Part shown: in pieces, positions 33,084-44,934 of the stretch
Layout of the letters: the number at the start of each line of letters is the position of its first letter
Position numbering within the stretch: the stretch's first letter is position 1
Assembly: GCA_020726505.1 (NCBI GenBank)
Contig: JAHLEZ010000017.1
Location: 310,001-374,000 of the forward strand
Source: Leptodontidium sp. MPI-SDFR-AT-0119
Taxonomy: Eukaryota > Ascomycota > Leotiomycetes > Helotiales > Leptodontidiaceae
Length of the DNA: 64,000 nucleotides
Direction of reading: 5' to 3'
Translations under genes and position numbers: made by a program
The notes under the pieces: model-generated
Database searches by the model: none
What the model was told of the DNA's origin: nothing
Seen by the model: the letters and a program-made list of their open reading frames with translations, nothing else

Positions 33084-34922
33084 ATGGAGCCGCTTAAGTT
33101 GGACATTATTGTGGTAGGGGCTGGTATCGCGGGCTTGTCAGCTGCTGTTGTGATGAGCCAGGCCGGTCACAATGTCACTGTATGCTTGGAGAACTTAGCC
33201 TTCGCCCCAAGTAACACCACTGATTTGATTGTAGGTATTTGAGAAATCGCCTTTCAAACACGAGGCGGGCTTCATGATAGTCATGGGGTGGAACGCAACC
33301 AGAGTTCTTGAATCATTTGGTACGTTGTCACTATTTAAAGCACAGGAATGAACTGACATTACCAGATTTCGACTTTAGTAAAGCTCGGAGTGTTGATAGT
33401 AATTTTGTGAGTTGGCTTGGATTTCTTTTCAGGGAAACGCTGACTAGTGCCCAGATTGAGACTTTTGACGGAGCGACACTTGAGAAAAAGATTGGTATCC
33501 CTACTAAAATCAACAACGTCAGTCACCCCAATTGAACATGAGGACTCAATTGACAGTATTGGGTGGTCTGCAGACCTTTGGTTCCCAAACTAGGTCATTT
33601 TACCGTCCAGACTTACACACAGAGTTGAAGCGCTTGGCTATGAGCCATCCAAGTGGAAACCCCGCAACTCTCCTTCTTGGTGAAGTAATTCGAGTAGTAA
33701 GCACCACTCTTCGTTTCCTGACATCGCCAAACACTCACAAATATATCTTATTGCAGGATATCGAGCTCGGAATCGTCTACCTAGCAGACGGGACATCTCA
33801 CTCTGCTAACCTGATCATCGGTGCTGACGGCGAACGGGTATGCTATCCTCCACCCAGGGCGGTCCCTCGCTTTTCTTCCTCACTGACACTTCATGCATTT
33901 AGTCCGTCGTCAAAGTAGCATTCAAAGATCCGGATACTCTCCGCAAAGCCAAATACAGAATATTTCGCTGCCTGGTACCTACCGAGCGTTTGCTTGACGC
34001 GCCGGGCAGAGCGATGCTCTCAATGACCAGGAATACATTCTCTATTTTTACCAAGGACAACAAGACGCTTTTTTGGTTTGAAGGCAGAGAGTAAGTCGTT
34101 CTTGGCTAGTGTTGTTGCTTTGCCTGACAGTGTGTGTGAAAGCGGTCTTCTCCAAGATTTGGAAGCGGGATATGTGCCTGATGAAGACGACAAATTCCCT
34201 GGTGAGTGTAGAGAAGGCCTTGGCTGAGATGTGATTAAAAATGAAGGCACTAATAGCAGTAGAACTCGATCCGAAGAAAGCGAAGACTAAGATGCTTGAA
34301 ATCTATAAAGACTGTCACCCGCACATCATCTCATCTCTTCAGTACGTCCCAAACACCTACCATTTACTAGTTGCCCTTCAGCTGATACACATAAAACAGG
34401 AAAGCCGGCCGCGTGTGCGAATGGTCACTTTCCTACTTCCCTACCCCACACCCACATCTCGTCTCTCATCGCGCACTTTTGATCGGTGACGCTGCACACT
34501 CAATGTTCCCGACAACAGGACAAGGCGGTTCGCAAACCATCGAAGACATCGGCGCGCTTGCCGTCCTGTTTAAGGGTATTTATACCTTTTCCGGTTTGGA
34601 AGAAAGGATGAGGTTATTCGAACGAGTGAGGAAGGAGAGAGCAGCGACGGTGATGAGCATGAGTGGGATAATTTTTGGGAGGGAGGCGGATTTTGCTCAG
34701 AAGAGAGGGGAGAAGCATCGGATCTGGGAGACGGGGATCAGGAGTGGTGAAGAGCATGCGAGTTATCTGTATGAGTAAGTTTTGAGTTCGATTCAGCACT
34801 TGATTCTTCATTTGTAATCGGTTTTGGGGAGATGGAAGGCGCTAATTTGTTGCAGCTACGATGTTATGGAGGAAAGTCGCAAGGCGCTTGAAGAGGAGAC
34901 GAGAGCTCGAGCTCGGTTGTGA
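33084..34922 (+). CDS. FAD-dependent aromatic monooxygenase, salicylate-hydroxylase-like
   Basis: Eleven exons (33084-33179, 33235-33319, 33366-33406, 33455-33517, 33574-33696, 33757-33837, 33903-34090, 34131-34201, 34260-34341, 34400-34774, 34856-34922) join without a phase break into 423 residues. Class A flavoprotein landmarks: the GAGIAG dinucleotide-binding motif (12-17), FYRPDLHTELKRLA after the first third, DG-containing LIIGADGER, and GDAAHSMFPTTGQGGSQTIED, which binds the FAD pyrophosphate and ribityl. The family hydroxylates phenolic acids or fungal polyketides with NAD(P)H and O2. The gene is intact but unusually fragmented. The intron ending at 34259 uses an acceptor very close to its CTAAT branch site; this junction is the least certain. 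Confidence 0.87.
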
Positions 34923-35700
34923 AGTTCAACAATGTCACATTGTACTGCCTCGTAGGGTCTCACTGAGCGTTAGTCTTTTGGTGGAGCGTTCAAATACGGA
35001 GATGGGGATAAGTAACTAGATTACTTCTTCCGATTACAAAAATAGTCTGGAGTACCTTATCCGGCTCAACGGCAGAGAATTGGACGTTTCAGGAATTCGA
35101 CGTTTATGGGTCACGTGTCGCCAGTTTACTTCCAACAAGATAATAGTTTTCTTCTCGTCGAAACCCTTCCGAATAGTCAAAATGAAATTTTTTCTTTGTT
35201 TTTCTGTTGCGTATAATTCATTAAAAATCGTTTTAGTTACAGTTCTTCCTTCACAGCTTTTACCTGACAACGAAATTCTGATCACGAATTTATCCGCCGT
35301 CCAAGGCTGATGCCGCCAGCTTGGTAATCAGATACAGCGAATCATTTCCCTAAGAAAGTGAGAATATGCCGAACAAATGCACGACATATGCAAGTACCGG
35401 CTAGGTGCAGTTAACACACCGACTTTGGGCTGAGATTTACAAGGTTGCTGGGAGGAGCGTTTTCTGCTTTCAGACGGACGCAGATCATGTGCGACCTCAT
35501 AGGAAGTAACAGATGAGAATTTTGCTCAATCAGCAGGGTACAGATGAACAGTTATGGAGAATGTGGAGAGGGGTTAAGGCAAAGCTCAAAATCTGATGCT
35601 AGGTCTCTTTTTCTATTTAAGTTGGCTCAGGAGACCAAAAGTTTGGCCAGCCAGTACACCTCTGGTTCAGAAAGAAAATTTAAGTTTTCAATATACCATC
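34923..35700. other. Intergenic region
   Basis: No gene seen; contains the promoter of the next gene. Confidence 0.5.
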
Positions 35701-36778
35701 ATGCATTTCCTGTCTTACGCTCTATCAGCAGTCATTCTTGCTACAACCTCGTTTGGTTGTGGTATTGATAGATCTCCTCAGTTTGCTCCGATTCCAGATT
35801 CAGCGAAAGGGTTACCCATTGGACCTGGAGGATATGGAATTGAATCATACGGGAAAGGCGCTTACATGGTTACCGAGGGGAATTATCAAGGTCGGAATAT
35901 TCGCCCATTGGCGTTTGGTACACTCTGACCTTCGTCTAGCAATCTTCTTCGTCTCTACCAAAGGAGTTATTGTTGTCGATTGCCCTCCCACCATTGGCCA
36001 CATGCTTCTCTGGGCCGTAGGGAACGTAACATCGATCCCAATTACCCACGTCATTTACAGTCACGTTCACGCCGACCACATTGGAGGTGTTGCTTTATTT
36101 GGAAATAAAGTCACCACAATCGCCCATTTCGAAACGGCTCGGTACTTGACCCTGACACCGGATCCCAATCGTCCTGTTCCAAAAGTTACATTTAAGGACT
36201 CGTACACCCTCTGCGTGGGAAACCAGACACTCGAGCTCACCTACAAAGGCGAGAACCATCTGATCGGCAATATTTTCATCTACGCGCCTGTGCAGAAGGT
36301 CCTGATGCTAGTCGATGTCATATATCCGGGTTGGACACCCTTCGCACTGCTCGGACAAACGAAAAATGTCCCTGGCTATATACGTTCGCACTACCAAATC
36401 CTCGATTATGATTTCAAGCACATCATTGGCGGCCACCTCGGCCGATCTGGTACTCGTGCTGATGTTCTCATCCAACTTGAGTATGTTCTCGATCTGAAAA
36501 GCAATTGCGAGGACGCGATCAACACCAGCGCCACAAACGACCCAGATATTGGAGCTGCAGCTCTATTTGGCCCAGTTAAAGACAAGAATCCTGGGAATGG
36601 CTGGGCACCTTTTAAGGTATATCTGGATGTCATGGCCGATTACTGTGCGAACAAGACGAATGCGAAGTGGCTGGGGAAGTTGGCTGCAGCTGATGTTTTC
36701 CAGTTTGAGAATGCCGGGGTTATGATTGAGAGTTTGAGGATTGATTATGGGATCTTAGGTCCGTCTGCTACTGTTTGA
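35701..36778 (+). CDS. Secreted metallo-beta-lactamase-fold hydrolase
   Basis: Two exons (35701-35890, 35940-36778), 49 bp intron with a CTGAC branch site, phase 1, 342 residues. It starts MHFLSYALSAVILATTSFGC, a signal peptide. The zinc motif HVHADH has His105, His107, Asp109 and His110. Further ligands are likely the His of GENHLIG, the Asp of VLMLVDVIY and a His of HIIGGHLG. The two-zinc site looks complete. Such enzymes hydrolyse esters, lactones or thioesters. Export suggests action on external lactones or antibiotics, but this is inference. Confidence 0.85.
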
Positions 36779-37751
36779 TCGGTTTGGAACTGGTTGAAAG
36801 AGCAGTAACTCATGGATTGGAGGGGGGATTTGAAATGGTTGAATGTACTGTACATCGTTGTCCAAGACGGAGAATATGTCCAACCATTCCTGCTATTTTG
36901 CCAAATGGATACTCGTCAAAATGTACCGATTAGTAGGCTCTTTCACATCCTTCTGCTTTACCTTTTTATAAAAGTTAGGACTAAGTGGTCCGCAAGGGTA
37001 GTTCATTGTTGACCTCTTCCACAAAGGACGCCTGAAACAAGTCATATTATGATGGGTACAGTACGAAACTCATTCAAATAATTATAGCCTAAGATCATTC
37101 ATACCCTTAGGCACGAACTCCGAATTTCATTTGCCAAATCCTCATACTTTGGTGACATTTAAGTAGAATCTTCCAAGTTTTGTTAAGGGCACGTGATTGG
37201 CTTGCTTTGACTACCTTGGCAACGGTTTTAGGGAGTGAGACGTCACAAAGTCACAAATCTACCGATGTACAGACTCTAGTACTCATTTCAACTAAACGGC
37301 CTTAAGAAATCGTCATCCAGGTTTGCCGTACCTATGAACTAGGAATCGATTTGTTTGAGGACAAGGCTACTTGAGTCGAACGAGGGTACGACGGGGCGAG
37401 AAAATGTCTCCGAAGGATCGCTAGCCCGCGATCTGTGTCCGGGGTTCGTCATTCTTGTACGAAGCAGCCAATCAGGTCACTATGCATATCTCGAAATGCC
37501 TTCACCTCGTCCAATAGGAGTCTTTATGTCGAATAATGTTCTCAATGGGTACCACTACCTTCGCGATGTTTGAATACCCCCCAAAAAGTCTCCAGGAAGT
37601 CTCCAGGAGTAAAGATATAAGACTTGCATCGAGTCTCTGCTTTTTTTCATCATCTCCATCAAACAAAAACACAACAACTCGAAAATCATTACTTTCACCA
37701 GGTCAAATATATCTTCCATAAATTCAGAACCTCAAAACATATCCATCAACA
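36779..37751. other. Intergenic region
   Basis: No gene seen. A duplicated AAGTCTCCAGG occurs at about 37587-37610. Confidence 0.5.
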
Positions 37752-38789
37752 ATGTCGCCTCAAACTTCACGAGACTCCCCAGTTGACGTCCTCATCATTG
37801 GTGCTGGACCTGCTGGACTCTCTTGTTCTTCGTCACTCGCCCGTCTTCTCCACACTTGTATCGTATTCTCTTCTGAGAACTTCCGCAACCAGAGATCGAA
37901 GCACATGCACGGTGTTCTGACATGGGAGCATCGTGATGCAGCTGAATTCCGAGCTGCTGCTAGGAAAGATATCCTCGCAAATTATAATACAACGTTTTTC
38001 GAGGATACCACAATTTCGAAGATAGAGAAATTCGAGAGAGACGATGGAACAAGTCTGTTCAAAGCTATCGATGAGGTGGGGAGGGAGTGGTGGGGTAGGA
38101 AAGTCGTCCTTGCGACTGGCGTCAAAGACATCATGCCGGGCATTGAGGGGTATGATGAGTGCTGGGGAAGTGCAATGTGAGTTGAAATGTCCTGTGATCT
38201 TACAAAACATTCGGCTAACTCTTGGAATAGCTTCCACTGTCTGTTCTGTCATGGATATGAGGAGCGAGGTGCATCATCTGCAGGTGTCCTAGCCATTGAT
38301 GACTGTGCATCCGCGCCAGCTGCTCTTCACATGGCTCGATACGCGAATCGCCTTGCAGAAAAAGTCACCATTTACACCCATGGCAACGAATCTGTCACCA
38401 AGGAAATTGAGAAAGCTTTGTCCCAGCTCAAACCCGAGTCTAAGACTCGAAAGAATATCGCAATCGATTCCAGAAAGATTGCCAAGTTTGTGAAGGGTGC
38501 AAAGGGAGGAGAAATCGAAGTCCACCTTAAGGATGGAGAGACGAAGCTGGAAGGATTGATGGCACACAAGCCAAAGGGAAAGTTGAATGGACCATTCGTA
38601 GAACAACTTGAACTTGAACTTACGCCGCAGGGCGACATCAAGACGAGCCCCCCTTTCAATGAGACCAGTGTGCGAGGTGTATTCGCTGGGGGAGATTCTG
38701 CTTCGCCAATGAAGGCCGTTACGGTGGCTTTGTCCTCAGGAGGATTTCTTGCAGCAGGACTGGCTGCACAGTTGGAAGCGGAGGACTAA
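37752..38789 (+). CDS. Thioredoxin-reductase-like FAD oxidoreductase with CLFC motif
   Basis: Two exons (37752-38176, 38231-38789), 327 residues, the size of low-Mr thioredoxin reductases. GAGPAG near residue 17 binds FAD. LATGV precedes the NAD(P) domain. CLFC (145-148) in FHCLFCHGYEE sits where the redox-active CxxC belongs. VRGVFAGGDSASPMKAVTVA is the C-terminal FAD motif. The second nucleotide-binding motif is poor (VLAIDDCASAPAALHMARYANR), so NADPH use is uncertain; this is known in dithiol oxidases of the GliT/HlmI type, which make disulfides using O2. A role as dithiol oxidase or in peroxide handling is inferred. Confidence 0.85.
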
Positions 38790-39890
38790 GTGTATGAATT
38801 CGCTTGCCGATTTTGTACAATATATCTGCAATTATCTAAACTATGTCGAGTGATGATTTACTATTTGCGATTGGACCAAGAACGATCAAAGTGACATGAG
38901 GGTGCCAATTGATGTCTATCGGATATCGGGATGAGGGGGCCAAAGGTAGCTATGCAATTTTACCGCTTCTACAGCGTTCATGGATCAATTTCCCCATTGA
39001 TAAGAATTGCAAGCTTTCATCCTCCAACGGGGCCGTTTCCGGACCAACACATCTGTACGTAAACCGCCACAACCGATCCAAGAATCCGCCAAGTGGAGCG
39101 GAGCTCCGCCAACCCTCCAGCAACGCCAAGTTGCCAGGCGCAAGAACGTCAAGGCTCGGCCTTCCGCCATCTCTCCGGTGGATTTAAAATTTCCTCTGTT
39201 GCCAGGTGAGTTCGGCTGCTTGTCTGTGCTGCAGTATTACATCTGCCAATTCAATCGCTACACTCCCTACAAAACGCCGCTGATGATGAACATCAATGCT
39301 TTCCCTCCTCGATTGATGCACATGTGGCCAAGCAGATTTCAATCCAATATTCGTTCCGATTATGGACCAAGTGCTCACCTATGCCATATATGGGGTGGTT
39401 ATGGCGTGGGCCTATGATGCCAAGCCTTGTGTAGAAAGCGCTCGAGAACACTTCACGATTTCACGGAAGCCACAATTCAGAAAAACGCAACAATACAAAT
39501 GACCTAACGCCGTCACACAATAGTACTAAGGAGTCTCAAATCTTCAGAAATTTAACATCTAGACTCAAGTTCATACTGGATGTGGTTTGGTGCCCGATAC
39601 TAGCAGACCGTTTACGCTCGGCTCAACACCATACCATCCTTGCGTCACTGGCCGTGTGGACAAAAGTATAAGGGATCGGATCCATATTTTCCCCAACGCT
39701 AAGTGGGATGGTGGGGAGTCAAGAGCTGGAGATGGCGGGGGAAGCGTGTTTTTCTTCTACTTAAGATGAGCCCATTCCCCGTCTTGTTGAGTTTGCAAAC
39801 GACCCTCTTTTAACATTTCTCGGGACAAGCTTCTCTTCGTAAAACAACTCCAAGCTACCCCAGAATTCCCAAGAAGAGTCATTACCCAAC
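38790..39890. other. Intergenic region
   Basis: No gene seen; promoter of the transporter lies at its right end. Confidence 0.5.
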
Positions 39891-42154
39891 ATGGCGGACC
39901 CTTCGTCTCGCTCCTCTGACGAGGAGAAGACCGTCCACGATGAAAACGAGAGAACAGACATGAGAAGTGTCTCTCTGGTCGCAAAGGAAGGTCCTCTCAA
40001 CGAGCATGGCATGGTTACCGTCAGTAAGAAACTGAAAAATCCTCTCTCCGGCATGGACAAGAACGAGCTACTCGCCGATGTTGAAGCATTCGCCAAAGAG
40101 AAAGAACTCGAAGACATCCTACCCCTGCTGCAAAGAGGCGCTCTTGTTGCACAGAACCCCAAGAACTTTGAGACCGTCGAGGAACTCACTCCAGATGAGA
40201 AAGAATGGCTTCGGATGGAGACAACGAACCGCTGGAAGCAGCCGAAAATGATGTTTTACATGACAAGTGAGTTTCTGATCACGTGTTTGATATCACCGAC
40301 GCCTGCTAATCTCTATCTCTTTAGTCTTGTGTGCTGGCTCTGCTATTGTCCAGGGAATGGATCAAACTGCTGTAAATGGTTCCCAGATATTCTACTTCGT
40401 AAGTCTCGATTTTTGAAAAGACAGACTTATTTCTGTCGTCCTGTCTCAAAATTTGACATCCAGTCCTCAAATATCGTGGTTCTTTTCAGGCATTAACCTC
40501 CGTCCCCAAACCACGCCAAAACAAGAAACTGACTGTATTTCTCAATTTCAGGAAGAGTTCGGTATTGGCCCTGAACGTGTCTGGCTTCGAGGACTTCTCA
40601 ATGGCGCTCCCTACCTTTGCTCAGCACTCATCGGCTGTTGGACAACCAAGCCTCTTAACTATTACTTTGGACGAAGAGGTTGCATCTTCATCTCTTGTAT
40701 CGTCTCTTTCATCACGGTATGTATTTTCCTGGCCATTCATGTTCAAGAACTTACTTGTTGAAGGGTATCTGGATGGCTGCTGCCGACTCTTGGTATAATC
40801 TTCTCATTGCTCGCTTCGCGCTTGGTCTCGCTGTTGGAGCCAAGAGTTCCACCACACCAGTATACGCAGCCGAATGCGCACCAACCGCCATTCGTGGTGC
40901 CTTGACAATGATGTGGCAAATGTGGACTGCATTCGGCATTATGCTTGGATTTGTCGTCTCCGTCGCATTCGAGAATGTTCGGTACACACCAGGCGTGTTC
41001 CCGTACTGGAACTGGCGTTTCATGCTCGCTAGCACATCTATCCCACCATTCTTCGTCTGCATGCAAGTGTACTTGGTTCCCGAGTCCCCGCGCTGGTATA
41101 TGACCAAGAACCGATACCGCAAAGCATACGACGCTCTCTGCAGATTCAGAAATTGCGAGATGATGGCCGCGAGAGATCTTTACTATATCCACAAGTCTTT
41201 GGTGATTGAAGAGAAGCTCCGAGAAGGCAAGAACCTCTGGAAAGAGTCCTTCTTGGTTCCTCGAAACCGTCGTGCGGCGCAATCTTCCTTCTTCGTCATG
41301 TTCATGCAGCGTAAGTTCGATTAATTCTAAGATCGGGGAAAATGCTGATGAGTTACAGAATTCTGTGGTGTCAATGTCATCGCCTACTACTCGACCGAGA
41401 CCTTCATTTCGGCCAGATTCGAGCGTTCAGACGCTCTTCTTGTCTCTCTTGGTACGGGTATTGTCAACTGGCTCTGTAAGTCCTGATTCAGTTTTACGAC
41501 TTCACTTACAGGCTTGTGCTGATAAATCGTTAATTACAGTTGCTATTCCAGCTGTCAAAACCATCGACACATTTGGCCGACGAAATCTGCTTCTCACTAC
41601 ATTCCCGCTAATGGGCATATTCCTGCTCTTCACTGGCTTCAGTTTCTACATCGAGTCTGACCAGGCTCGTCTTGGTTGTGTTGCAACGGGGATTTATCTC
41701 TTCATGGTTGTTTATTCACCTGGAGAAGGTCCGGTGCCATTCACCTACAGCGCGGAAGCATTCCCACTGTATATAAGAGAGGTAGGCATGGCATTTGCCA
41801 CTGCTACGACATGGGGCTTCAACTTCATCCTCAGTCTTACTTGGCCGGCTCTGGTTCAGGCTTTTACCGAACAAGGTGTCAGTTCTCGCATTTCTCATCT
41901 CATATTTCAGAAACCTTCTAACATTGAAACAGGCATTCGGGTGGTATGCAGCATGGAATTTCATCGGCTGGACGTACGCCTACTTCTGTTTACAAGAGAC
42001 GAAGGGTCTATCCTTGGAAGAGCTTGACACCATTTTCAGTGTCAGAGTCAGAGACCATGCTAGATACTACCGCAAGATGCTACCATGGTACTTCAATAAG
42101 TGGGTCTTGAGAAGGGACGTGGAGCCACGGGGTCTCTTGTATGATCTCGAGTAG
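39891..42154 (+). CDS. MFS sugar-porter-type transporter
   Basis: Seven exons (39891-40266, 40325-40398, 40552-40716, 40764-41310, 41359-41475, 41540-41877, 41933-42154), 612 residues. A ~125-residue hydrophilic, acidic N-terminus with a VEELTPDEKEWL segment precedes twelve hydrophobic helices. Sugar-porter signatures: YFGRRG after TM2, the AECAPTAIRGAL segment after TM4, PESPRWYM before the central loop, FGRRN in the second half, and SAEAFPLYIRE after TM10. LQETKGLSLEELD closes the core. It should bring a sugar, polyol or quinate-type compound across the plasma membrane by proton symport. The long N-terminus is usual in a subset of ascomycete members. The third exon was chosen because skipping 40399-40551 restores FEEFGIGPERVW. 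Confidence 0.88.
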
Positions 42155-43745
42155 ACGCAAGTATCTGGGGAAATGTGTTGTCAGGATACTTGAATGGTTA
42201 TTGGTAGTAGGGTAATAATAGATGGGTGATGTAGTCATTTCCTAATTGGGAATACTGGTGGATAGATAGGGCAATACCCAGCATTGTCAGACTTTGACTT
42301 AATAATTCCATACATGTCAAATGTCCAAACAAGTGCATTCGAACTTCATACAATGCCTGTTAATTAAAACAGAGTCCAGGAGGATTTCAATTAGTGCCAA
42401 AGAGAGTGAAATTCTGTGGAAACCAATGATTGAATGCGTGAGTTTTGCCTTTTGACTGTGGACTCGACTTCAATAAACCCCGTTGCTCCTTGCGTTCCGA
42501 ATCAGTGTTGACTTTGCCTAAGCGAATTCTACCCCACATTCACGGCCCCCAAAATGTATCTCAATCAACCACGAACAGCAACTACCTCTCCTAGTCGATT
42601 TTCTTTCAAAATTAAGCCCATGAAAGATCAAGACGATGTGCGAGTTAATAGCACTTGCATTCAGCACAGCAGCTTGACCAAGTTGTGGACTCGGGTGACG
42701 CAGAAGTGGTTCATGGTACATCATCTCCACAAAACAACCCCAGCAAAAGAAAAAAGTCAAAAGAATTAGGTACATACAACAGTGGGAATTCGCTGGTGGT
42801 CACCCACCCAACTACTAATCCACCGATTTGATGCTTGTGTATGGCAGAGCGGACGGGATGCCCATTTCTCATCAATCTATGGTCGTATGTGACGGTTGAT
42901 TGCTTGTTTGTAGTTATACCTTCTTTGGAGAGGAAAAGAAGCTCTCGTAAGCGAGTTCAGCGTAAGGGCAGCGTAGGGTGGAGTTGCAAGCCCAAGGCAC
43001 ATGGGACATCAAATCGATGGGGAAAGTAGAATATCTAAAGGCCTCTTGAAAGCATTGATCTTCGAAATTATCTAAGAGAATTCAATGCGGATTGAGAGCT
43101 TGTTTAAGTGATGGCGAGAATACTACGATAGGATAAGTGCTGTTGAGAAGAGACTTAAAGATAGCGGAAACTCGTCACCGCTGTCGATCTTTTCTCAAGC
43201 ATTACGGAGATTCGGAAGCTGGTAGCCAGACGCGAACATTAGAGTGTAAGGGACTAAGAATTACAAAATTCATGAAGCCTAAGACATTAATACAGGACTT
43301 TCAAACCACCTCTATTCCAACTTGCCAAGCAATAATTGAAAATCCGGAGTTGTCATACCATCCCACTCTTTCCACCCCGGCAATTTATCTACCTACCGGA
43401 TTACCACTTCTGCATCTCCATTAGTCTCACATAACATGAATCGTAATAATCGCACGCTCATATAATATCACCCAATCATTCAACATCTCCAAGCCTTCAA
43501 AGCTGCCCAAAAGTGGAAATCAAACCCCACCTTCCGAGATCGCACGGCTTATCCGAAGCCCTCACCTTCCATGCCGTACAACCCGATGCTTACCCGCCCG
43601 GTTACTGGCGGGAACAAAAATGTGACGGCTCCCCCTCATATTCATTTATGTCTTACATCTACGACTCCAAATTCAAAGGACTACTTATTCATAAAGCCTC
43701 ACAGGATATCAATATCAAAACAGAAAGACAAAATCAACCAGCAAA
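42155..43745. other. Intergenic region
   Basis: About 1.6 kb without a recognisable gene between transporter and ACC deaminase. Confidence 0.5.
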
Positions 43746-44934
43746 ATGGCACCAGTTACTCTCCCCGAACCATTCGCCAGCATCCCAAAGTCCGACTTCC
43801 TGTTCGGTCCATCACCCGTTCATCACTTGCCTAGGATATCGGAGGCTCTTGGAGGGAAAGTAGCTATCTGGGCTAAGAGAGAGGATTGTAACTCTGGGAT
43901 TGCGTTTGGTGGTAACAAGACGAGGAAGTTGGAGTTAGTACCCCCATTCTTGCCAATCTAGAACTGTAGCTAACTTTGAGTAGATATCTGGTACCAGAAG
44001 CACTGGAGCAAGGATGTGATACCCTGATCAGTATTGGAGGTGTGCAGAGTAACCACACCAGACAAGTTGCTGGCGTGGCTGCGAAGCTGGGCTTGAAAGT
44101 ATGCTCTTCTTTCTTTTCTGGGTTTGTTGTCATGTGATGATATCCCACTTCTACAAAACTGTTTATTGATGTTAAAATGGAATTGAATAGGCAAAGTTGG
44201 TACAAGAGCACTGGGTCGATTGGACAGATCCCGGATACGAGAAGGTTGGTAACATCCAACTCTCCCGCCTCATGGGCGCTGCTCCACGTCTCGACCCCTC
44301 AGAATTCGGCATTGGACATAAACAGACTCTTGCAAACCTCACCAAGGAAGTTATCGAGTCGGGCGGAAAGCCGTATTATATCCCGGCTGGTGCTTCAGAC
44401 CACCCTCTCGGCGGTCTGGGGTTCGCGAGATGGGCGTTCGAGGTTGCCGAGCAGGAGAAGGAGTTGGGTGTTTTCTTTGATACGGTTATCGTGTGTGCTG
44501 TCACGGGGAGTACGTTCGCGGGTATGATTGCTGGGTTTAAATTGCTGGAGAAGAATGGAGGGAAGAAGAGGAGGGTTATTGGTATTGATGCTAGTGCTAA
44601 GCCGAAGGAGACGAGGGACCAGGTACTGCGGATTGCAAAGTTTACTGGGGTGAAGATTGGGTTGGCGGAGGGAGATATCACTGAAGCTGATGTGGAGTTG
44701 GATGAGAGGTATCATGATGGTTGTTATGGTATTCCGGGGGAGATGACCAAGAATGCTATGAGGTTCGGGGCGGAGACTGAGGGGTTTATTACGGATCCGG
44801 TCTATGAGGGGAAGAGTTTGGCGGGTATGATGGATTTGGTTAAGACGGGTGAGATTAAGGAGGGAAGCACGGTATTGTATGCCCATCTTGGAGGACAGTT
44901 GGCTTTGAATGCTTATTCGGGGTTATTTGAGTAG
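43746..44934 (+). CDS. acdS: 1-aminocyclopropane-1-carboxylate deaminase
   Basis: Three exons (43746-43933, 43984-44098, 44191-44934), 348 residues, the family length. PLP Lys58 sits in [26 protein letters not shown] carries the conserved Ser that contacts the substrate. Near the C-terminus [12 protein letters not shown] has the Tyr-Glu pair (equivalent to Tyr294-Glu295 of the bacterial enzyme) that separates ACC deaminase from D-cysteine desulfhydrase. The reaction turns ACC, the ethylene precursor of plants, into 2-oxobutyrate and ammonia. In fungi it can serve nitrogen use and lower plant ethylene. Cytosolic; no targeting signal seen. Confidence 0.92.

Noticed and set aside
37752..38789. 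Assignment as classical thioredoxin reductase
   Set aside because: The NADPH-binding motif is poor and the CxxC is CLFC, so only thioredoxin-reductase-like is claimed.
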